Made by a program: the position numbers and the translations under genes. Below, in pieces: positions 27,087 through 35,879 of a stretch of 64,000 bases of DNA. The DNA is from Polaribacter sargassicola (lineage in GTDB: Bacteria > Bacteroidota > Bacteroidia > Flavobacteriales > Flavobacteriaceae), in assembly GCF_021991835.1 (NCBI RefSeq), contig NZ_JAHDAU010000004.1, positions 124,001 to 188,000 of the forward strand. Direction: 5' to 3'. Below the pieces are notes generated by a model. It was not told the DNA's origin. It saw only the letters and a list, made by a program, of their open reading frames with translations, and ran no database searches. Numbering within the stretch: the first letter of the stretch is position 1; each line of letters opens with the position of its first letter.

Positions 27087-28274
27087 TTATTTAATACTTG
27101 GTACACTTACAACTTCATTAACATCTGCTGTATAATCTACACCATCTACTTTAAAACCAAAAAGGTTGTAAAAATCGTTGCTATAACCTTCTAAGTCTCC
27201 AATTTCAGATAAGTTTTCTGTAGTTGCAGTTTCCCATAATTTAGAAACTTCTGCTTGTACATCTTCTCTCATTTCCCAATCGTCTACCCTAATTCTTCCT
27301 TTTTCATCTAAAGCTAAATCGCCACCAAACAAACGCTCGCTATACAAACGTTGAATTTGTTCTATACAACCTTCATGAATTCCTTTTTCTTTCATTGTTT
27401 TGTACAATAAAGAAATGTATAACGGAATTACAGGAATTGCAGAACTTGCTTGAGTAACTAATGCTTTATTTACAGAAACATATGCTTTACCTCCTATCGA
27501 TTTTAAATCGTCTGTAATAGTAAAAGCTGTTGCTTCTAAATGGTCTTTTGCAGCACCAATTGTTCCGTTTCTATAAACTGGTTTTGTAACTTCTGGGCCA
27601 ATGTAAGAATATGCAACTGTAGTTGCTCCTTCTGCTAAAACATCTGCTTCTTTTAAAGCATCCATCCACATTTTCCAGTCTTCACCTCCCATTACAGTAA
27701 TTGTATTTTCTACATCTTCTCCTTCTGCAGGTTTTATAGAAACTTCTGATACTTTACCTGTATGAAAATCTACTGTTTTGTTAGAAAAATCTGCACCAAT
27801 TGGTTTTAAAACCGATTTATATCTTTTTCCTGTTACAGGATGTGTTCTTACTGGTGATGCTAAACTGTATATTACTAAATCTACTTGACCTAAATCTTCT
27901 TTAATTAAGTTTACAACTTGCTCTTTTACTTCATTAGAAAAGGCATCTCCGTTTATACTTTTTGCGTATAAACCTGCTGCTGCTGCTTGTTTTTCAAAAG
28001 CTGCTGTGTTATAAAAACCTGGAGAACCTGGTCTACCTTCTGTACCTGGCTTATCAAAGAAAACACCTATTGTTGCAGCATCTGAACCAAATGCGCTAGA
28101 AATTCTAGATGCTAATCCAAATCCTGTAGAAGCTCCGATTACTAATACTTTTTTAGCTCCGTCTATTTTTCCTTTAGACTTTATATACTCTATTTGATTG
28201 ATTACATTTTGCTCACAACCAACTGGGTGAGATGTTAAACAAATAAATCCTCTTGTTCTTGGTTCTATTATCAT
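27087..28274 (-). CDS. fabV: Enoyl-[ACP] reductase FabV (trans-2-enoyl-CoA reductase family)
   Basis: Last reductive step of fatty-acid elongation, NAD(P)H-dependent, in the cytoplasm. The 395 residues and motifs fit FabV: N-terminal GFICLTSHPVGCE, nucleotide-binding GASTGFGLASR (48-58), YSLASPVRTHP, and the enlarged SDR catalytic spacing Tyr-x8-Lys in VYRNGTIGAAK (Tyr234, Lys243). FabV is much larger than FabI and is generally insensitive to triclosan. I see no fabI in the window, but a second reductase elsewhere cannot be excluded. Single gene with its own terminator. Confidence 0.94.
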   Translation of the reverse strand: MIIEPRTRGFICLTSHPVGCEQNVINQIEYIKSKGKIDGAKKVLVIGASTGFGLASRISSAFGSDAATIGVFFDKPGTEGRPGSPGFYNTAAFEKQAAAAGLYAKSINGDAFSNEVKEQVVNLIKEDLGQVDLVIYSLASPVRTHPVTGKRYKSVLKPIGADFSNKTVDFHTGKVSEVSIKPAEGEDVENTITVMGGEDWKMWMDALKEADVLAEGATTVAYSYIGPEVTKPVYRNGTIGAAKDHLEATAFTITDDLKSIGGKAYVSVNKALVTQASSAIPVIPLYISLLYKTMKEKGIHEGCIEQIQRLYSERLFGGDLALDEKGRIRVDDWEMREDVQAEVSKLWETATTENLSEIGDLEGYSNDFYNLFGFKVDGVDYTADVNEVVSVPSIK

Positions 28275-28315
28275 TGTTTTTTGTTTAGTTAATCTAATAT
28301 TATTGAATTAAAATA

Positions 28316-28354
28316 TCATTTCGACAATAGGAAAAATCTCTTCTTTCAAAATGA
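28316..28354. repeat. Short TCATTTCGA inverted repeat
   Basis: TCATTTCGA at 28316-28324 and TCAAAATGA at 28346-28354 form a 9-bp inverted repeat with one mismatch, with a GAGATTTTTC-type spacer on the reverse strand. It resembles worn copies of the TCATTTCGA...GAAATCTC repeat that I recall as very common between flavobacterial genes. It lies between purC and fabV and may influence the fabV leader. Confidence 0.5.
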
Positions 28355-28371
28355 CAAATCTATTCGTGGTT

Positions 28372-29319
28372 TTAATTTTCTAAAAAAGAATTTACATTCT
28401 TTTCTATTCTATTTAATACATTATCTGTAGTTGCTTTTACAAAAGTTTCTCCAGTAATTTGCTCGTATAATTCTATGTATCTGTTAGAAATTTCGATGAT
28501 TTTTTCATCATTCATTTCTGGTATTTGTTGCCCGTCTTTTCCTTGAAAACCGTTTTCTATTAACCACTGACGTACAAACTCTTTAGATAATTGTTTTTGT
28601 GTTTCTCCTTTTTCTTGTCTTTCTTGATAACCTTCTGCATAAAAATAACGAGAAGAATCTGGTGTATGAATTTCATCAATTAAAACAATTTTTCCGTCTT
28701 TAGTTTTACCAAATTCGTATTTAGTATCTACTAAAATCAACCCTCTTTTTGCAGCTATTTCTGTTCCTCTTTCAAACAAAGCTCTAGTATAATTTTCTAA
28801 AACAATGTAATCTTCTTCAGATACAATTCCTTTTGCAAGAATGTCTTCTCTAGAAATATCTTCGTCGTGCTCTCCATTATCTGCTTTTGTTGATGGAGTT
28901 ATAATAGGTGTCGGAAATTTATCATTTTCTTTCAATCCTTCTGCCATTTCTACACCACATAAAACTCTTTTACCTAATTTGTACTCACGTGCAGCATGAC
29001 CAGAAACATAACCTCTAATTACCATTTCTACTTTAAAAGGCTCGCATAAATGACCAACAGCAACGTTTTCATCTGGATTTGCAATTAACCAATTAGGAAC
29101 AATATCTGCTGTATCGTTCATCATTTTTGTTGCAATCTGATTTAAAATTTGTCCTTTAAAAGGTATTTGACGTGGTAAAATAACGTCGAAAGCAGACAAT
29201 CTATCTGTGGCAACCATTACTAAAAGTTCATCATTTATATTATAAACTTCTCTTACTTTACCTTTATAAACAGACTTCTGCTTAGGAAACTGAAAATTCG
29301 TTTCGTTAATTGTATTCAT
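28372..29319 (-). CDS. purC: Phosphoribosylaminoimidazole-succinocarboxamide synthase
   Basis: SAICAR synthase of purine biosynthesis; it joins aspartate to CAIR with ATP. The 315-residue form (longer than the ~240-residue enterobacterial type) has [11 protein letters not shown] at the ATP site, [50 protein letters not shown] and [10 protein letters not shown] with [15 protein letters not shown]. It lies downstream of phoH and a small membrane-protein gene, with a TATTTTTG promoter box in the 43-nt gap. Confidence 0.96.
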   Translation of the reverse strand: MNTINETNFQFPKQKSVYKGKVREVYNINDELLVMVATDRLSAFDVILPRQIPFKGQILNQIATKMMNDTADIVPNWLIANPDENVAVGHLCEPFKVEMVIRGYVSGHAAREYKLGKRVLCGVEMAEGLKENDKFPTPIITPSTKADNGEHDEDISREDILAKGIVSEEDYIVLENYTRALFERGTEIAAKRGLILVDTKYEFGKTKDGKIVLIDEIHTPDSSRYFYAEGYQERQEKGETQKQLSKEFVRQWLIENGFQGKDGQQIPEMNDEKIIEISNRYIELYEQITGETFVKATTDNVLNRIEKNVNSFLEN

Positions 29320-29342
29320 TATATGTTATGTTGTTGTGGCTG

Positions 29343-29350
29343 CAAAAATA
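29343..29350 (-). promoter_or_regulatory. Putative -7 box (TATTTTTG) for purC
   Basis: Reverse strand TATTTTTG fits TAnnTTTG, 24 nt before the ATG of purC, in the gap after the membrane-protein gene. Confidence 0.45.
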
Positions 29351-29362
29351 ACTTTTCTAATT

Positions 29363-29983
29363 TTATTTCTTTTTATTTTTTAAAACTTTTATTTGCTTTA
29401 AATTATCGGAAATTGGTGTTGCAGTAATTACTTTTTCTCCTGGTATAAAATAGAAAAAATAAGCCGAATTTTGTCCTACTTTTCTAACATCTAATCTTGT
29501 ATTATCTTTAAAAACTAAAGTATAATTAGGTATAATTTCTTTTTTTGCATATTTACTTTTTGTACCAAGTGCCATACCAGTTCTCATAGAAATAAAAAGT
29601 AGAAAAAAAACAAACATCATACCCGGTATAATATTATTCTTTTTTTCTAGTTGGGCATATTTTTTATCCATCTTTTCTAGATTGTATACTTTTTTATACC
29701 ATTTTTTTACTCTTAAATATCTGTAAAACTTAAACATCCAATTATTAAAATACATGTACATTAACCAAAACATAAATGATAAAAACAAAGAAATAAACCA
29801 GTTGTTTGTTAGTAAACTAATAGGAGAAATTAAAGCATCTAATATTGTAGTATAATTTAGATAAGAAACCCCAAAAATACCATAATAAATAGCATCACTT
29901 ACAATACCTAAGATAATTAAATACAAATAACCAATGTAAAAATAATCTTGTAAGCCTAGTTTTTCTTTATCAATTTTTATCAT
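29363..29983 (-). CDS. Hypothetical membrane protein
   Basis: Protein of 206 residues with three to four hydrophobic segments (LYLIILGIVSDAIYYGIFGV; WFISLFLSFMFWLMYMYF; IPGMMFVFFLLFISM) and a C-terminal soluble domain of about 60 residues with YTLVFKDNTRLDVRKVGQNSAYFFYFIPGEKVITATPI. The basic, Lys/Tyr-rich loop between segments two and three should face the cytoplasm. I do not recognise the family. It starts 4 nt after phoH and is therefore in its operon. Confidence 0.6.
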   Translation of the reverse strand: MIKIDKEKLGLQDYFYIGYLYLIILGIVSDAIYYGIFGVSYLNYTTILDALISPISLLTNNWFISLFLSFMFWLMYMYFNNWMFKFYRYLRVKKWYKKVYNLEKMDKKYAQLEKKNNIIPGMMFVFFLLFISMRTGMALGTKSKYAKKEIIPNYTLVFKDNTRLDVRKVGQNSAYFFYFIPGEKVITATPISDNLKQIKVLKNKKK

Positions 29984-29987
29984 TCTA

Positions 29988-30941
29988 CTATTCTGTTTCT
30001 ATACTTTTATATGCAGATATAATTTTCTTAACTAACCTGTGTCTTACCACATCTTTATCATCTAAATATACTTGTGCAATACCTTCTATATCTTTTAAGG
30101 CTAATAAAGATTCTTTTAATCCAGAAACTTGTTTTCTTGGCAAGTCTATTTGACCAGGATCTCCTGTAATAATAAACTTAGCATTTTTACCCATTCTGGT
30201 TAAAAACATTTTCATTTGACTATGCGTTGTATTTTGTGCTTCATCTAAAATTACAAAAGCATTGTCTAAAGTTCTACCTCTCATAAAAGCTAACGGAGCA
30301 ATTTGTATAACACCTTTTTCTATATTAGACTCTAATCTTTCGTGCGGTATCATATCTCGTAAAGCATCATATAAAGGTTGCATGTAAGGATCTAATTTTT
30401 CTTTTAAATCTCCTGGTAAAAAACCTAAATTTTCTCCAGATTCTACAGCTGGTCTGGTTAAAATAATTCTTCTAACTTCTTTTTCTTTTAGTGCTTTTAC
30501 AGCCAATGCCACCGCAGTATAAGTTTTACCTGTTCCGGCAGGTCCTACAGCAAATAACATATCGTTTTTAGACATTAAAGAAACCATTTTTCTTTGGTTT
30601 TCTGTTTGTGCTTTTATTAATTTACCACTAACACCATGCACTAAAATGTCTTTTTCTTTTTGAGAAGAAATTGTTTTTTCTTCGTTACCATTTGATGTTA
30701 AAATTCTTTCAATACTGTTTTCATCAAGTTTATTATATCGGTCATAATATTTTATTAATCGATCAAAACGTATTTCAAATTCATTTAAAATTTCTGGTTC
30801 TCCATAAATTTTTAGTTTAGATCCACGAGCAACAATTTTAATTTTCGGAAAATATCTTTTTAATTGCTCTATAGTACTGTTATGCGTTCCAAAAAAATCT
30901 TTAGGACTAATTTCTGTAAGCTCTATAATGCGTTCGTTCAA
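29988..30941 (-). CDS. PhoH family ATPase
   Basis: PhoH-like P-loop protein of 317 residues. The N-terminal ~110 residues are KH-like (IVARGSKLKIYGEPE). The PhoH domain follows with Walker A VGPAGTGKTYTAVALAV, RIILTRPAVESGENLGFLPGD, Walker B FVILDEAQNTTHSQMKMFLTR and TGDPGQIDLPR. The family is tied to RNA metabolism and phosphate-starvation response, with helicase/ATPase activity shown for some members. The start is TTG at 30941 (NERIIELTEI); no nearby ATG fits. It overlaps nothing and diverges from the SAM hydroxide adenosyltransferase-type gene. Confidence 0.92.
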   Translation of the reverse strand: MNERIIELTEISPKDFFGTHNSTIEQLKRYFPKIKIVARGSKLKIYGEPEILNEFEIRFDRLIKYYDRYNKLDENSIERILTSNGNEEKTISSQKEKDILVHGVSGKLIKAQTENQRKMVSLMSKNDMLFAVGPAGTGKTYTAVALAVKALKEKEVRRIILTRPAVESGENLGFLPGDLKEKLDPYMQPLYDALRDMIPHERLESNIEKGVIQIAPLAFMRGRTLDNAFVILDEAQNTTHSQMKMFLTRMGKNAKFIITGDPGQIDLPRKQVSGLKESLLALKDIEGIAQVYLDDKDVVRHRLVKKIISAYKSIETE

Positions 30942-31011
30942 ATGATTATTTTTTATTAATTATTACAATTTTATTTCAACTAAAAATAGCAATTAAAATT
31001 ACCAAAATGAT

Positions 31012-31019
31012 TAGATTTG
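31012..31019 (+). promoter_or_regulatory. Putative -7 box (TAGATTTG) for DUF62 gene
   Basis: TAGATTTG fits TAnnTTTG and lies 51 nt upstream of the ATG at 31071 in the divergent phoH/DUF62 gap. Confidence 0.4.
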
Positions 31020-31070
31020 CGGAAAATAGTTAACAACTTTTACACAATTAATTAACAATAATAAAAATTA

Positions 31071-31931
31071 ATGTCTTTTATAACATTAACTACTGATTTT
31101 GGAACCAAGGACCACTTTGTAGGAGCTGTAAAAGGTGCTATTTATTCTGAGCTTTCTGATGCTAAAATAATTGATATTACACATGAGATTTCTCCTTTTA
31201 ACATTACAGAAACTGCCTATATTTTAAAAAATTCTTATAAAAGTTTTCCAGAAAAAACCATACATATTATTGGTGTAGATTCTGAACTGAGTGAAAACAA
31301 CAAGCATATTGCTTTAGAGTTAGACAATCATTTTTTTATTTGCCCAGATAATGGCATTATTTCTATGATTACCTCTGAAATTAAACCTACAAAAATTGTA
31401 GAAATTAATATTCATGATAGAGTAGAAAGTAGTTTTCCTGTTTTAGATGTTTTTGTGCAAGTTGCCTGTTTTATTGCTAGAGGTGGTAATTTAACGGTTA
31501 TTGGTAAAGAGGTTACTACTTTTAAAAAGATGGTAGAAATTCAGCCAAAGGTAAACCAAGCTAAAGATCAAATTATTGGAGGCGTTGTTTATATAGACAA
31601 TTATGGCAATGTAATTAGTAATATTAGTAAAAAAATGTTTCAAGAAATTGGTAAAGGGCGCGAGTTTAAAATAAGCGCAAAACGCTATTCTTTTAATAAA
31701 ATTTTTACAAAATATAACGAAATTACAGGAAAAAACAACCACGACAACAATAGATTTGACGGAGAAAAATTAGCCATTTTTAACTCTGCTCAATATTTAG
31801 AAATTGCAATTTATAGAAGTAATTTAGAAACTGTAGGTGGTGCATCTACACTACTAGGTTTAAAATATAGAGATGATATTATTATAGATTTTATTAACGA
31901 GCCTAAACCAGATTTTACAATTTTAACTTAA
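31071..31931 (+). CDS. SAM hydroxide adenosyltransferase (DUF62, chlorinase/fluorinase superfamily)
   Basis: Cleaves S-adenosylmethionine to adenosine and methionine with water as nucleophile (family activity). The 286 residues show the family marks: ITLTTDFGTKDHFVGAVKGAI at the N-terminus with the SAM-binding Asp, IIDITHEISPFNITETAYIL, ICPDNGIISM and the C-terminal domain IDNYGNVISNI and GGASTLLGLKYRDDI. It is cytoplasmic with no signal. It should not be read as a halogenase: hydrolysis is the common activity. A probable gene stub and a GNAT gene follow. Confidence 0.9.
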   Translation: MSFITLTTDFGTKDHFVGAVKGAIYSELSDAKIIDITHEISPFNITETAYILKNSYKSFPEKTIHIIGVDSELSENNKHIALELDNHFFICPDNGIISMITSEIKPTKIVEINIHDRVESSFPVLDVFVQVACFIARGGNLTVIGKEVTTFKKMVEIQPKVNQAKDQIIGGVVYIDNYGNVISNISKKMFQEIGKGREFKISAKRYSFNKIFTKYNEITGKNNHDNNRFDGEKLAIFNSAQYLEIAIYRSNLETVGGASTLLGLKYRDDIIIDFINEPKPDFTILT

Positions 31932-31935
31932 AAGT

Positions 31936-32010
31936 ATGTTTGTAAGAATTATAGAAACTCCAATTTCTTTAAAAATGTTTACGCTAAAAGCCTCTTATTT
32001 TAGAGGATGA
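31936..32010 (+). pseudogene. Possible stub of an ABM-type (quinol) monooxygenase gene
   Basis: A 24-codon frame starts 4 nt after the DUF62 stop with MFVRIIETPIS and ends at a TGA. In related flavobacteria I recall an antibiotic-biosynthesis-monooxygenase-fold gene of about 100 codons, starting MFVRIV, at exactly this place. Here only 124 nt separate DUF62 from the GNAT gene, so at most the first few codons of such a gene remain. It could also be chance: five matching residues prove little. Confidence 0.35.
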
Positions 32011-32055
32011 AAAAATAATTTTATTCAGAAAAAAACAGATAATTAATATAAAAAA

Positions 32056-32583
32056 ATGAGTTTCGATTTTTCTACCTTTCCTGTTTTAGAAACAGAAAGG
32101 TTAACATTAAGAGCATTAAGTTTAGATGATGCTAAAGCAATTTTTGGTTTAAGAGCCAATAAAGAAGTTAACGAGTTTATACAAAGAGAAACTCCTAAAA
32201 ACCTTGCTCAAACAAGAGGTTTTATTGATTCTATTACAGAATTAACAGCAAATAATAAAGGAATACTTTGGGCAATACAATCTAATAATAGTGAAGAATT
32301 ATTGGGTACAATTGGTTTAAGAAATTTTGAAACTGAAGATAATTATGCAGAAATTGGTTACGAAATTCATCCAGATTATCAAGAAAGAGGCTATATGACA
32401 GAAGCTATAAAAGAAGTTATAGAATATGGGTTTAGCAAATTAAATTTAAAAACAATAGAAGCTTTTACCCACAAAAATAATATTGCTTCTATTACGTTAT
32501 TAGATAACCAAGACTTTGTTTTACAAACAGAAAGAGAAGACGAAAATTTTAAAGATAATAGAATCTATAAGTTAAGCAAATAA
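32056..32583 (+). CDS. GNAT family N-acetyltransferase (RimJ/RimL type)
   Basis: Protein of 175 residues with the RimJ/RimL start (FPVLETERLTLRALSLDDAKAIFGLRAN), central strand LLGTIGLRNFETEDNYAEIGYEIHPDYQERGYMTEAI, which contains the acetyl-CoA-binding Q-x-x-G-Y/F, and the C-terminal AFTHKNNIASITLLDNQDF. It acetylates an amine with acetyl-CoA; substrate unknown, perhaps a protein N-terminus as in RimJ. It lies 37 nt upstream of gldF, in the same direction. Confidence 0.88.
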   Translation: MSFDFSTFPVLETERLTLRALSLDDAKAIFGLRANKEVNEFIQRETPKNLAQTRGFIDSITELTANNKGILWAIQSNNSEELLGTIGLRNFETEDNYAEIGYEIHPDYQERGYMTEAIKEVIEYGFSKLNLKTIEAFTHKNNIASITLLDNQDFVLQTEREDENFKDNRIYKLSK

Positions 32584-32620
32584 GTTACATTTTTAACATT
32601 ATAACTCTAAAAAAAATCAT

Positions 32621-33337
32621 TTGATAGCAATTTTAAAAAAAGAATTTAACTCGTTTTTTGCAAGTACAATAGCCTATTTAGTTATAGCTATTTTCTTGTT
32701 AATTAACGGCTTATTTTTATGGGTATTTAAAGACGATTTTAATATTTTAAACGCTGGTTTTGCAGATCTAAATGCGTTTTTTTATTTAACTCCGTGGATA
32801 TTTCTATTTTTAATACCTGCTATTACAATGAAAAGTTTTGCTGATGAATTTAACAACGGAACTATAGAGCTTTTAAAAACAAAACCAATTTCTAATTGGC
32901 AAATTATTTTAGGTAAATTTAGTGCTTCTTTATTGTTGGTTCTAGTTTCTTTACTGCCAACAATAACTTATATTTTTACAATCTACAAATTAGCAAACCC
33001 AATCGGAAACATTGATTTTGGTAGTATAATAGGTTCTTATATTGGTTTACTTTTTTTAGCCGCAACTTATACATCTATCGGTTTATTTACATCTACACTT
33101 TCTAAGAATCAAATAGTTGCATTTATTTTAGGTGTTTTTATTACTTTCTTTTTATTTTATGGTTTTGATGCTATATCTAACTCTTTAGAAAATAATATAA
33201 CTTTACAAAAAATAGGTATCAATCAACATTTTAAAAGTATTTCTAGAGGTGTAATAGACACTAGAGATATTATTTATTTTTTAAGTGTAACTGTTTTCTT
33301 TTTATTCATCACTAAAACACGTTTAGATAATGAGTAA
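32621..33337 (+). CDS. gldF: Gliding motility ABC transporter permease GldF
   Basis: Inner-membrane permease of 238 residues with six hydrophobic segments, of the ABC-2 type (NGTIELLKTKPISNWQIILGKF is the family signature loop; FFYLTPWIFLFLIPAITMKSFADE precedes it). With GldG and the ATPase GldA it forms a transporter needed for gliding in Flavobacterium johnsoniae. The start is TTG (IAILKKEFNSFFASTIAYLVI). gldG follows with an 8-nt overlap; gldA is not in the window. Confidence 0.92.
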   Translation: MIAILKKEFNSFFASTIAYLVIAIFLLINGLFLWVFKDDFNILNAGFADLNAFFYLTPWIFLFLIPAITMKSFADEFNNGTIELLKTKPISNWQIILGKFSASLLLVLVSLLPTITYIFTIYKLANPIGNIDFGSIIGSYIGLLFLAATYTSIGLFTSTLSKNQIVAFILGVFITFFLFYGFDAISNSLENNITLQKIGINQHFKSISRGVIDTRDIIYFLSVTVFFLFITKTRLDNE

Positions 33338-34970
33338 AAACATAAAAAATATCGTGTTTTTAACAATAGCTTTAATTGCCTTAAACATTGTTAACCAATA
33401 CTTTTATAAGCGTTTAGATTTAACTGCAGACAAGCGTTACACACTTTCTAAAACAACAGAAAATATTCTTAATAAAGTTGATAAAAATCTTTTTATTTCT
33501 ATTTATTTAGAAGGAGATTTTCCATCAGAATTTAAAAGATTACAAGTAGAAACTCGTCAATATTTAGAAGAATTATCCGCAGAAAATAGTAACATAAAAG
33601 TACAATTTGTAAATCCAGATACACAAAGAGAAGATTTGGTTAAACGAGGCATGATGCCTAGCCAATTAACTGTAGAAGAAGAAGGCAAACTATCTGAAGC
33701 AATTATTTTTCCGTGGGCAGAAATTTCTTATCAAAAAAAATCTACAATTGTTTCTTTATTACCAAGTGCAATTGTTGCATCACAAGAAGAACAGTTACAA
33801 AAAGCTATAGAAAATTTAGAATATAGTTTTACAAACGCTATAAATTCTATTACACAACCTAAACAAAAAAGTGTTGCTGTTATTACTGGTAATGGAGAGT
33901 TACAAGACATTTATCAATATAGTTTTTTAAGTGAAATTGCTAAAAAATATAAATTAGCAAAATTTACGTTAGATTCTGTAGCCAAAAACCCACAACAAAC
34001 TTTAAAAGATTTAACCTCTTTAGATTTAGCAATTATAGCCAAACCTACAGAAAAATTTACAGCAGAAGAAAAGTTTACATTAGATCAATACATTGCCAAT
34101 GGCGGCAAAACTTTGTGGATGTTAGATAATGTACAAGCAGACCAAGACAGCTTATTTAACAACGGAAAGTTATTGGCTTACCCAAGAGATTTAAATTTAA
34201 CAGATTTACTTTTTTCTTATGGTATTCGTATTAATACAAGTTTGATAAAAGATTTATATGCTGCTCAAATTCCGTTAGCAACAGGTAAAGTGGGCAACCA
34301 AACACAGTTTCAAAATTTAGAGTGGTTTTTTCATCCTTTAGTTGGTAGTAACCCTAATCATGCAATTACAAAAAACCTTATTCCTGTTCGTTTACAGTTT
34401 GCAAATCAAATAGATACTTTAAAAAATAACATTAAAAAAACACCTTTATTATTAAGTTCTCCTTTAACTCAAAAAGTAGGAACACCAAGTTTTATAGAAC
34501 TACAATCTATTGCTGATGAAGTTGTAGAAAATGATTACAGAGGCGGAAATCAATTATTTGCTGTTTTATTAGAAGGAGATTTTAAATCGGCTTATAAGAG
34601 CCGAATAAAACCTTTTAACACACCTCTTTTTAGAGAAAATGCAACTAATAATAAAATGATTGTAATTTCTGATGGTGATATTGGTAAAAATCAAATTTTA
34701 AAAGGAAAACCTACCGATTTATCAAGAGATAAATGGACAAACCAAGAGTTTGGAAATAAAGATTTTCTAATAAACTCTGTAGATTATCTTTTAGATGATA
34801 TTGGTTTGATACAATTAAGAAACAAAACATTACAAATTAAAAATTTAGACAAACAAAAAGCTTTTAAAGAGCGTACTTTTTGGCAATTTTTAAATGTGGT
34901 TTTACCCTTAATTTTATTATTAATTTTTGGTTTTGTATTTAACTTTTTAAGAAAAAGAAAGTATAGTTAA
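33330..34970 (+). CDS. gldG: Gliding motility ABC transporter substrate-binding protein GldG
   Basis: Membrane-anchored protein of 546 residues. One hydrophobic segment at each end (about 8-24 and 518-538) flanks a large periplasmic region with the family motifs LDLTADKRYTLSKTTENIL, PDTQREDLVKRGMMP, and a GATase-like middle (LDLAIIAKPTEKFTAEEKFTLDQYIANGGKTLWMLDN). It partners GldF, whose end it overlaps by 8 nt. In flavobacteria dnaN often follows; here 10.6 kb of other genes intervene. Confidence 0.92.
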   Translation: MSKNIKNIVFLTIALIALNIVNQYFYKRLDLTADKRYTLSKTTENILNKVDKNLFISIYLEGDFPSEFKRLQVETRQYLEELSAENSNIKVQFVNPDTQREDLVKRGMMPSQLTVEEEGKLSEAIIFPWAEISYQKKSTIVSLLPSAIVASQEEQLQKAIENLEYSFTNAINSITQPKQKSVAVITGNGELQDIYQYSFLSEIAKKYKLAKFTLDSVAKNPQQTLKDLTSLDLAIIAKPTEKFTAEEKFTLDQYIANGGKTLWMLDNVQADQDSLFNNGKLLAYPRDLNLTDLLFSYGIRINTSLIKDLYAAQIPLATGKVGNQTQFQNLEWFFHPLVGSNPNHAITKNLIPVRLQFANQIDTLKNNIKKTPLLLSSPLTQKVGTPSFIELQSIADEVVENDYRGGNQLFAVLLEGDFKSAYKSRIKPFNTPLFRENATNNKMIVISDGDIGKNQILKGKPTDLSRDKWTNQEFGNKDFLINSVDYLLDDIGLIQLRNKTLQIKNLDKQKAFKERTFWQFLNVVLPLILLLIFGFVFNFLRKRKYS

Positions 34971-35000
34971 TCTTCTTTTTTTAATATTCTAAATTATAGA

Positions 35001-35021
35001 TAAAACAACACTTTTGTTTTA
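35001..35021 (+). terminator. Weak hairpin after gldG
   Basis: TAAAACAA (35001-35008) and TTGTTTTA (35014-35021) form an 8-bp AT-rich stem 30 nt after the gldG stop. It may end the gldFG transcript; low GC makes this uncertain. Confidence 0.3.
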
Positions 35022-35048
35022 CTAACCATTATCAACACTACCAAAAAA

Positions 35049-35879
35049 ATGAAGATTTTAAACATTATATTGATAATATTTCTTTTAAACTCTTGTACAG
35101 AAAACAAGAATTCTAAAAAAGAAAAAAAGGTTCATCCATCGGAAAATAAAATTATAAAACCTCAATTTCAGTCAATTATAGATTCAAGTAATGTTAATGG
35201 TTCTATTCTTATTTATGACTTAAAAAATGATTTATTCTATTCAAATAATTTTGATTGGGCCAAAACTGGTCGATTACCAGCTTCTACTTTTAAAATTGTA
35301 AATTCAATAATTGCTTTAGAAACTAAAGTTGTTAAAAACGATAGTACATTATTCCGTTGGAATGGAGAAAAAAGAGACTTTAAAGTTTGGGAACAAGATT
35401 TAATATTAAAAGATGCATTTAAGTATTCTTGCGTGCCTTGTTATCAAGAAATTGCTAGAGAAATTGGAGTAAAAAGAATGAATGAATATCTGAAAAAATT
35501 GGAATATAAGGATATGAAAGTAAACTCTAAAAATATAGATAAATTCTGGTTAGAAGGAGATTCTAAAATTAATCAATTTCAACAAATAGAATTTATCAAA
35601 CATTTCTCTAAATCAGAACTTGGTATTTCTAAAAGAACTGAAGATATTATGAAAAAAATATTTTTTATTGAGAAATACGGGAAATATAATTTAAACGGAA
35701 AAACAGGACTATCAGTTAGAAATGGAAATTATAATGGCTGGTTTGTAGGCTATATTGAATCTAAAGAGAATAATTATTTTTTTGCAACCAACATAGAGCC
35801 AAAAAGTACTCTTAATAAAAAGCTATTTCCTAATTTAAGGAAACAAATTACTATTAAAGCTTTAAACATTATAAAATAA
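35049..35879 (+). CDS. Class D (OXA-type) beta-lactamase-like lipoprotein
   Basis: Lipoprotein of 276 residues (lipobox LLNSC, Cys16), so membrane-anchored in the periplasm. Active-site motifs of class D enzymes are present: Ser79-Thr-Phe-Lys82, Ser127-Cys-Val129, the Trp167-Leu-Glu-Gly box and Lys218-Thr-Gly220, then GWFVGY. The usual YGN is replaced by Tyr-Lys-Asp (153-155), so hydrolytic range may differ. It would acylate and hydrolyse beta-lactams; no regulator such as blaR/mecR1 is adjacent. A repeat-like non-coding stretch follows directly. Single gene in the accessory block between gldG and dnaN. Confidence 0.88.
   Translation: MKILNIILIIFLLNSCTENKNSKKEKKVHPSENKIIKPQFQSIIDSSNVNGSILIYDLKNDLFYSNNFDWAKTGRLPASTFKIVNSIIALETKVVKNDSTLFRWNGEKRDFKVWEQDLILKDAFKYSCVPCYQEIAREIGVKRMNEYLKKLEYKDMKVNSKNIDKFWLEGDSKINQFQQIEFIKHFSKSELGISKRTEDIMKKIFFIEKYGKYNLNGKTGLSVRNGNYNGWFVGYIESKENNYFFATNIEPKSTLNKKLFPNLRKQITIKALNIIK

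Noticed and set aside
31071..31931. Chlorinase/fluorinase for halogenated natural products
   Set aside because: No biosynthetic cluster around it, and the length and sequence fit the common DUF62 SAM hydroxide adenosyltransferases.
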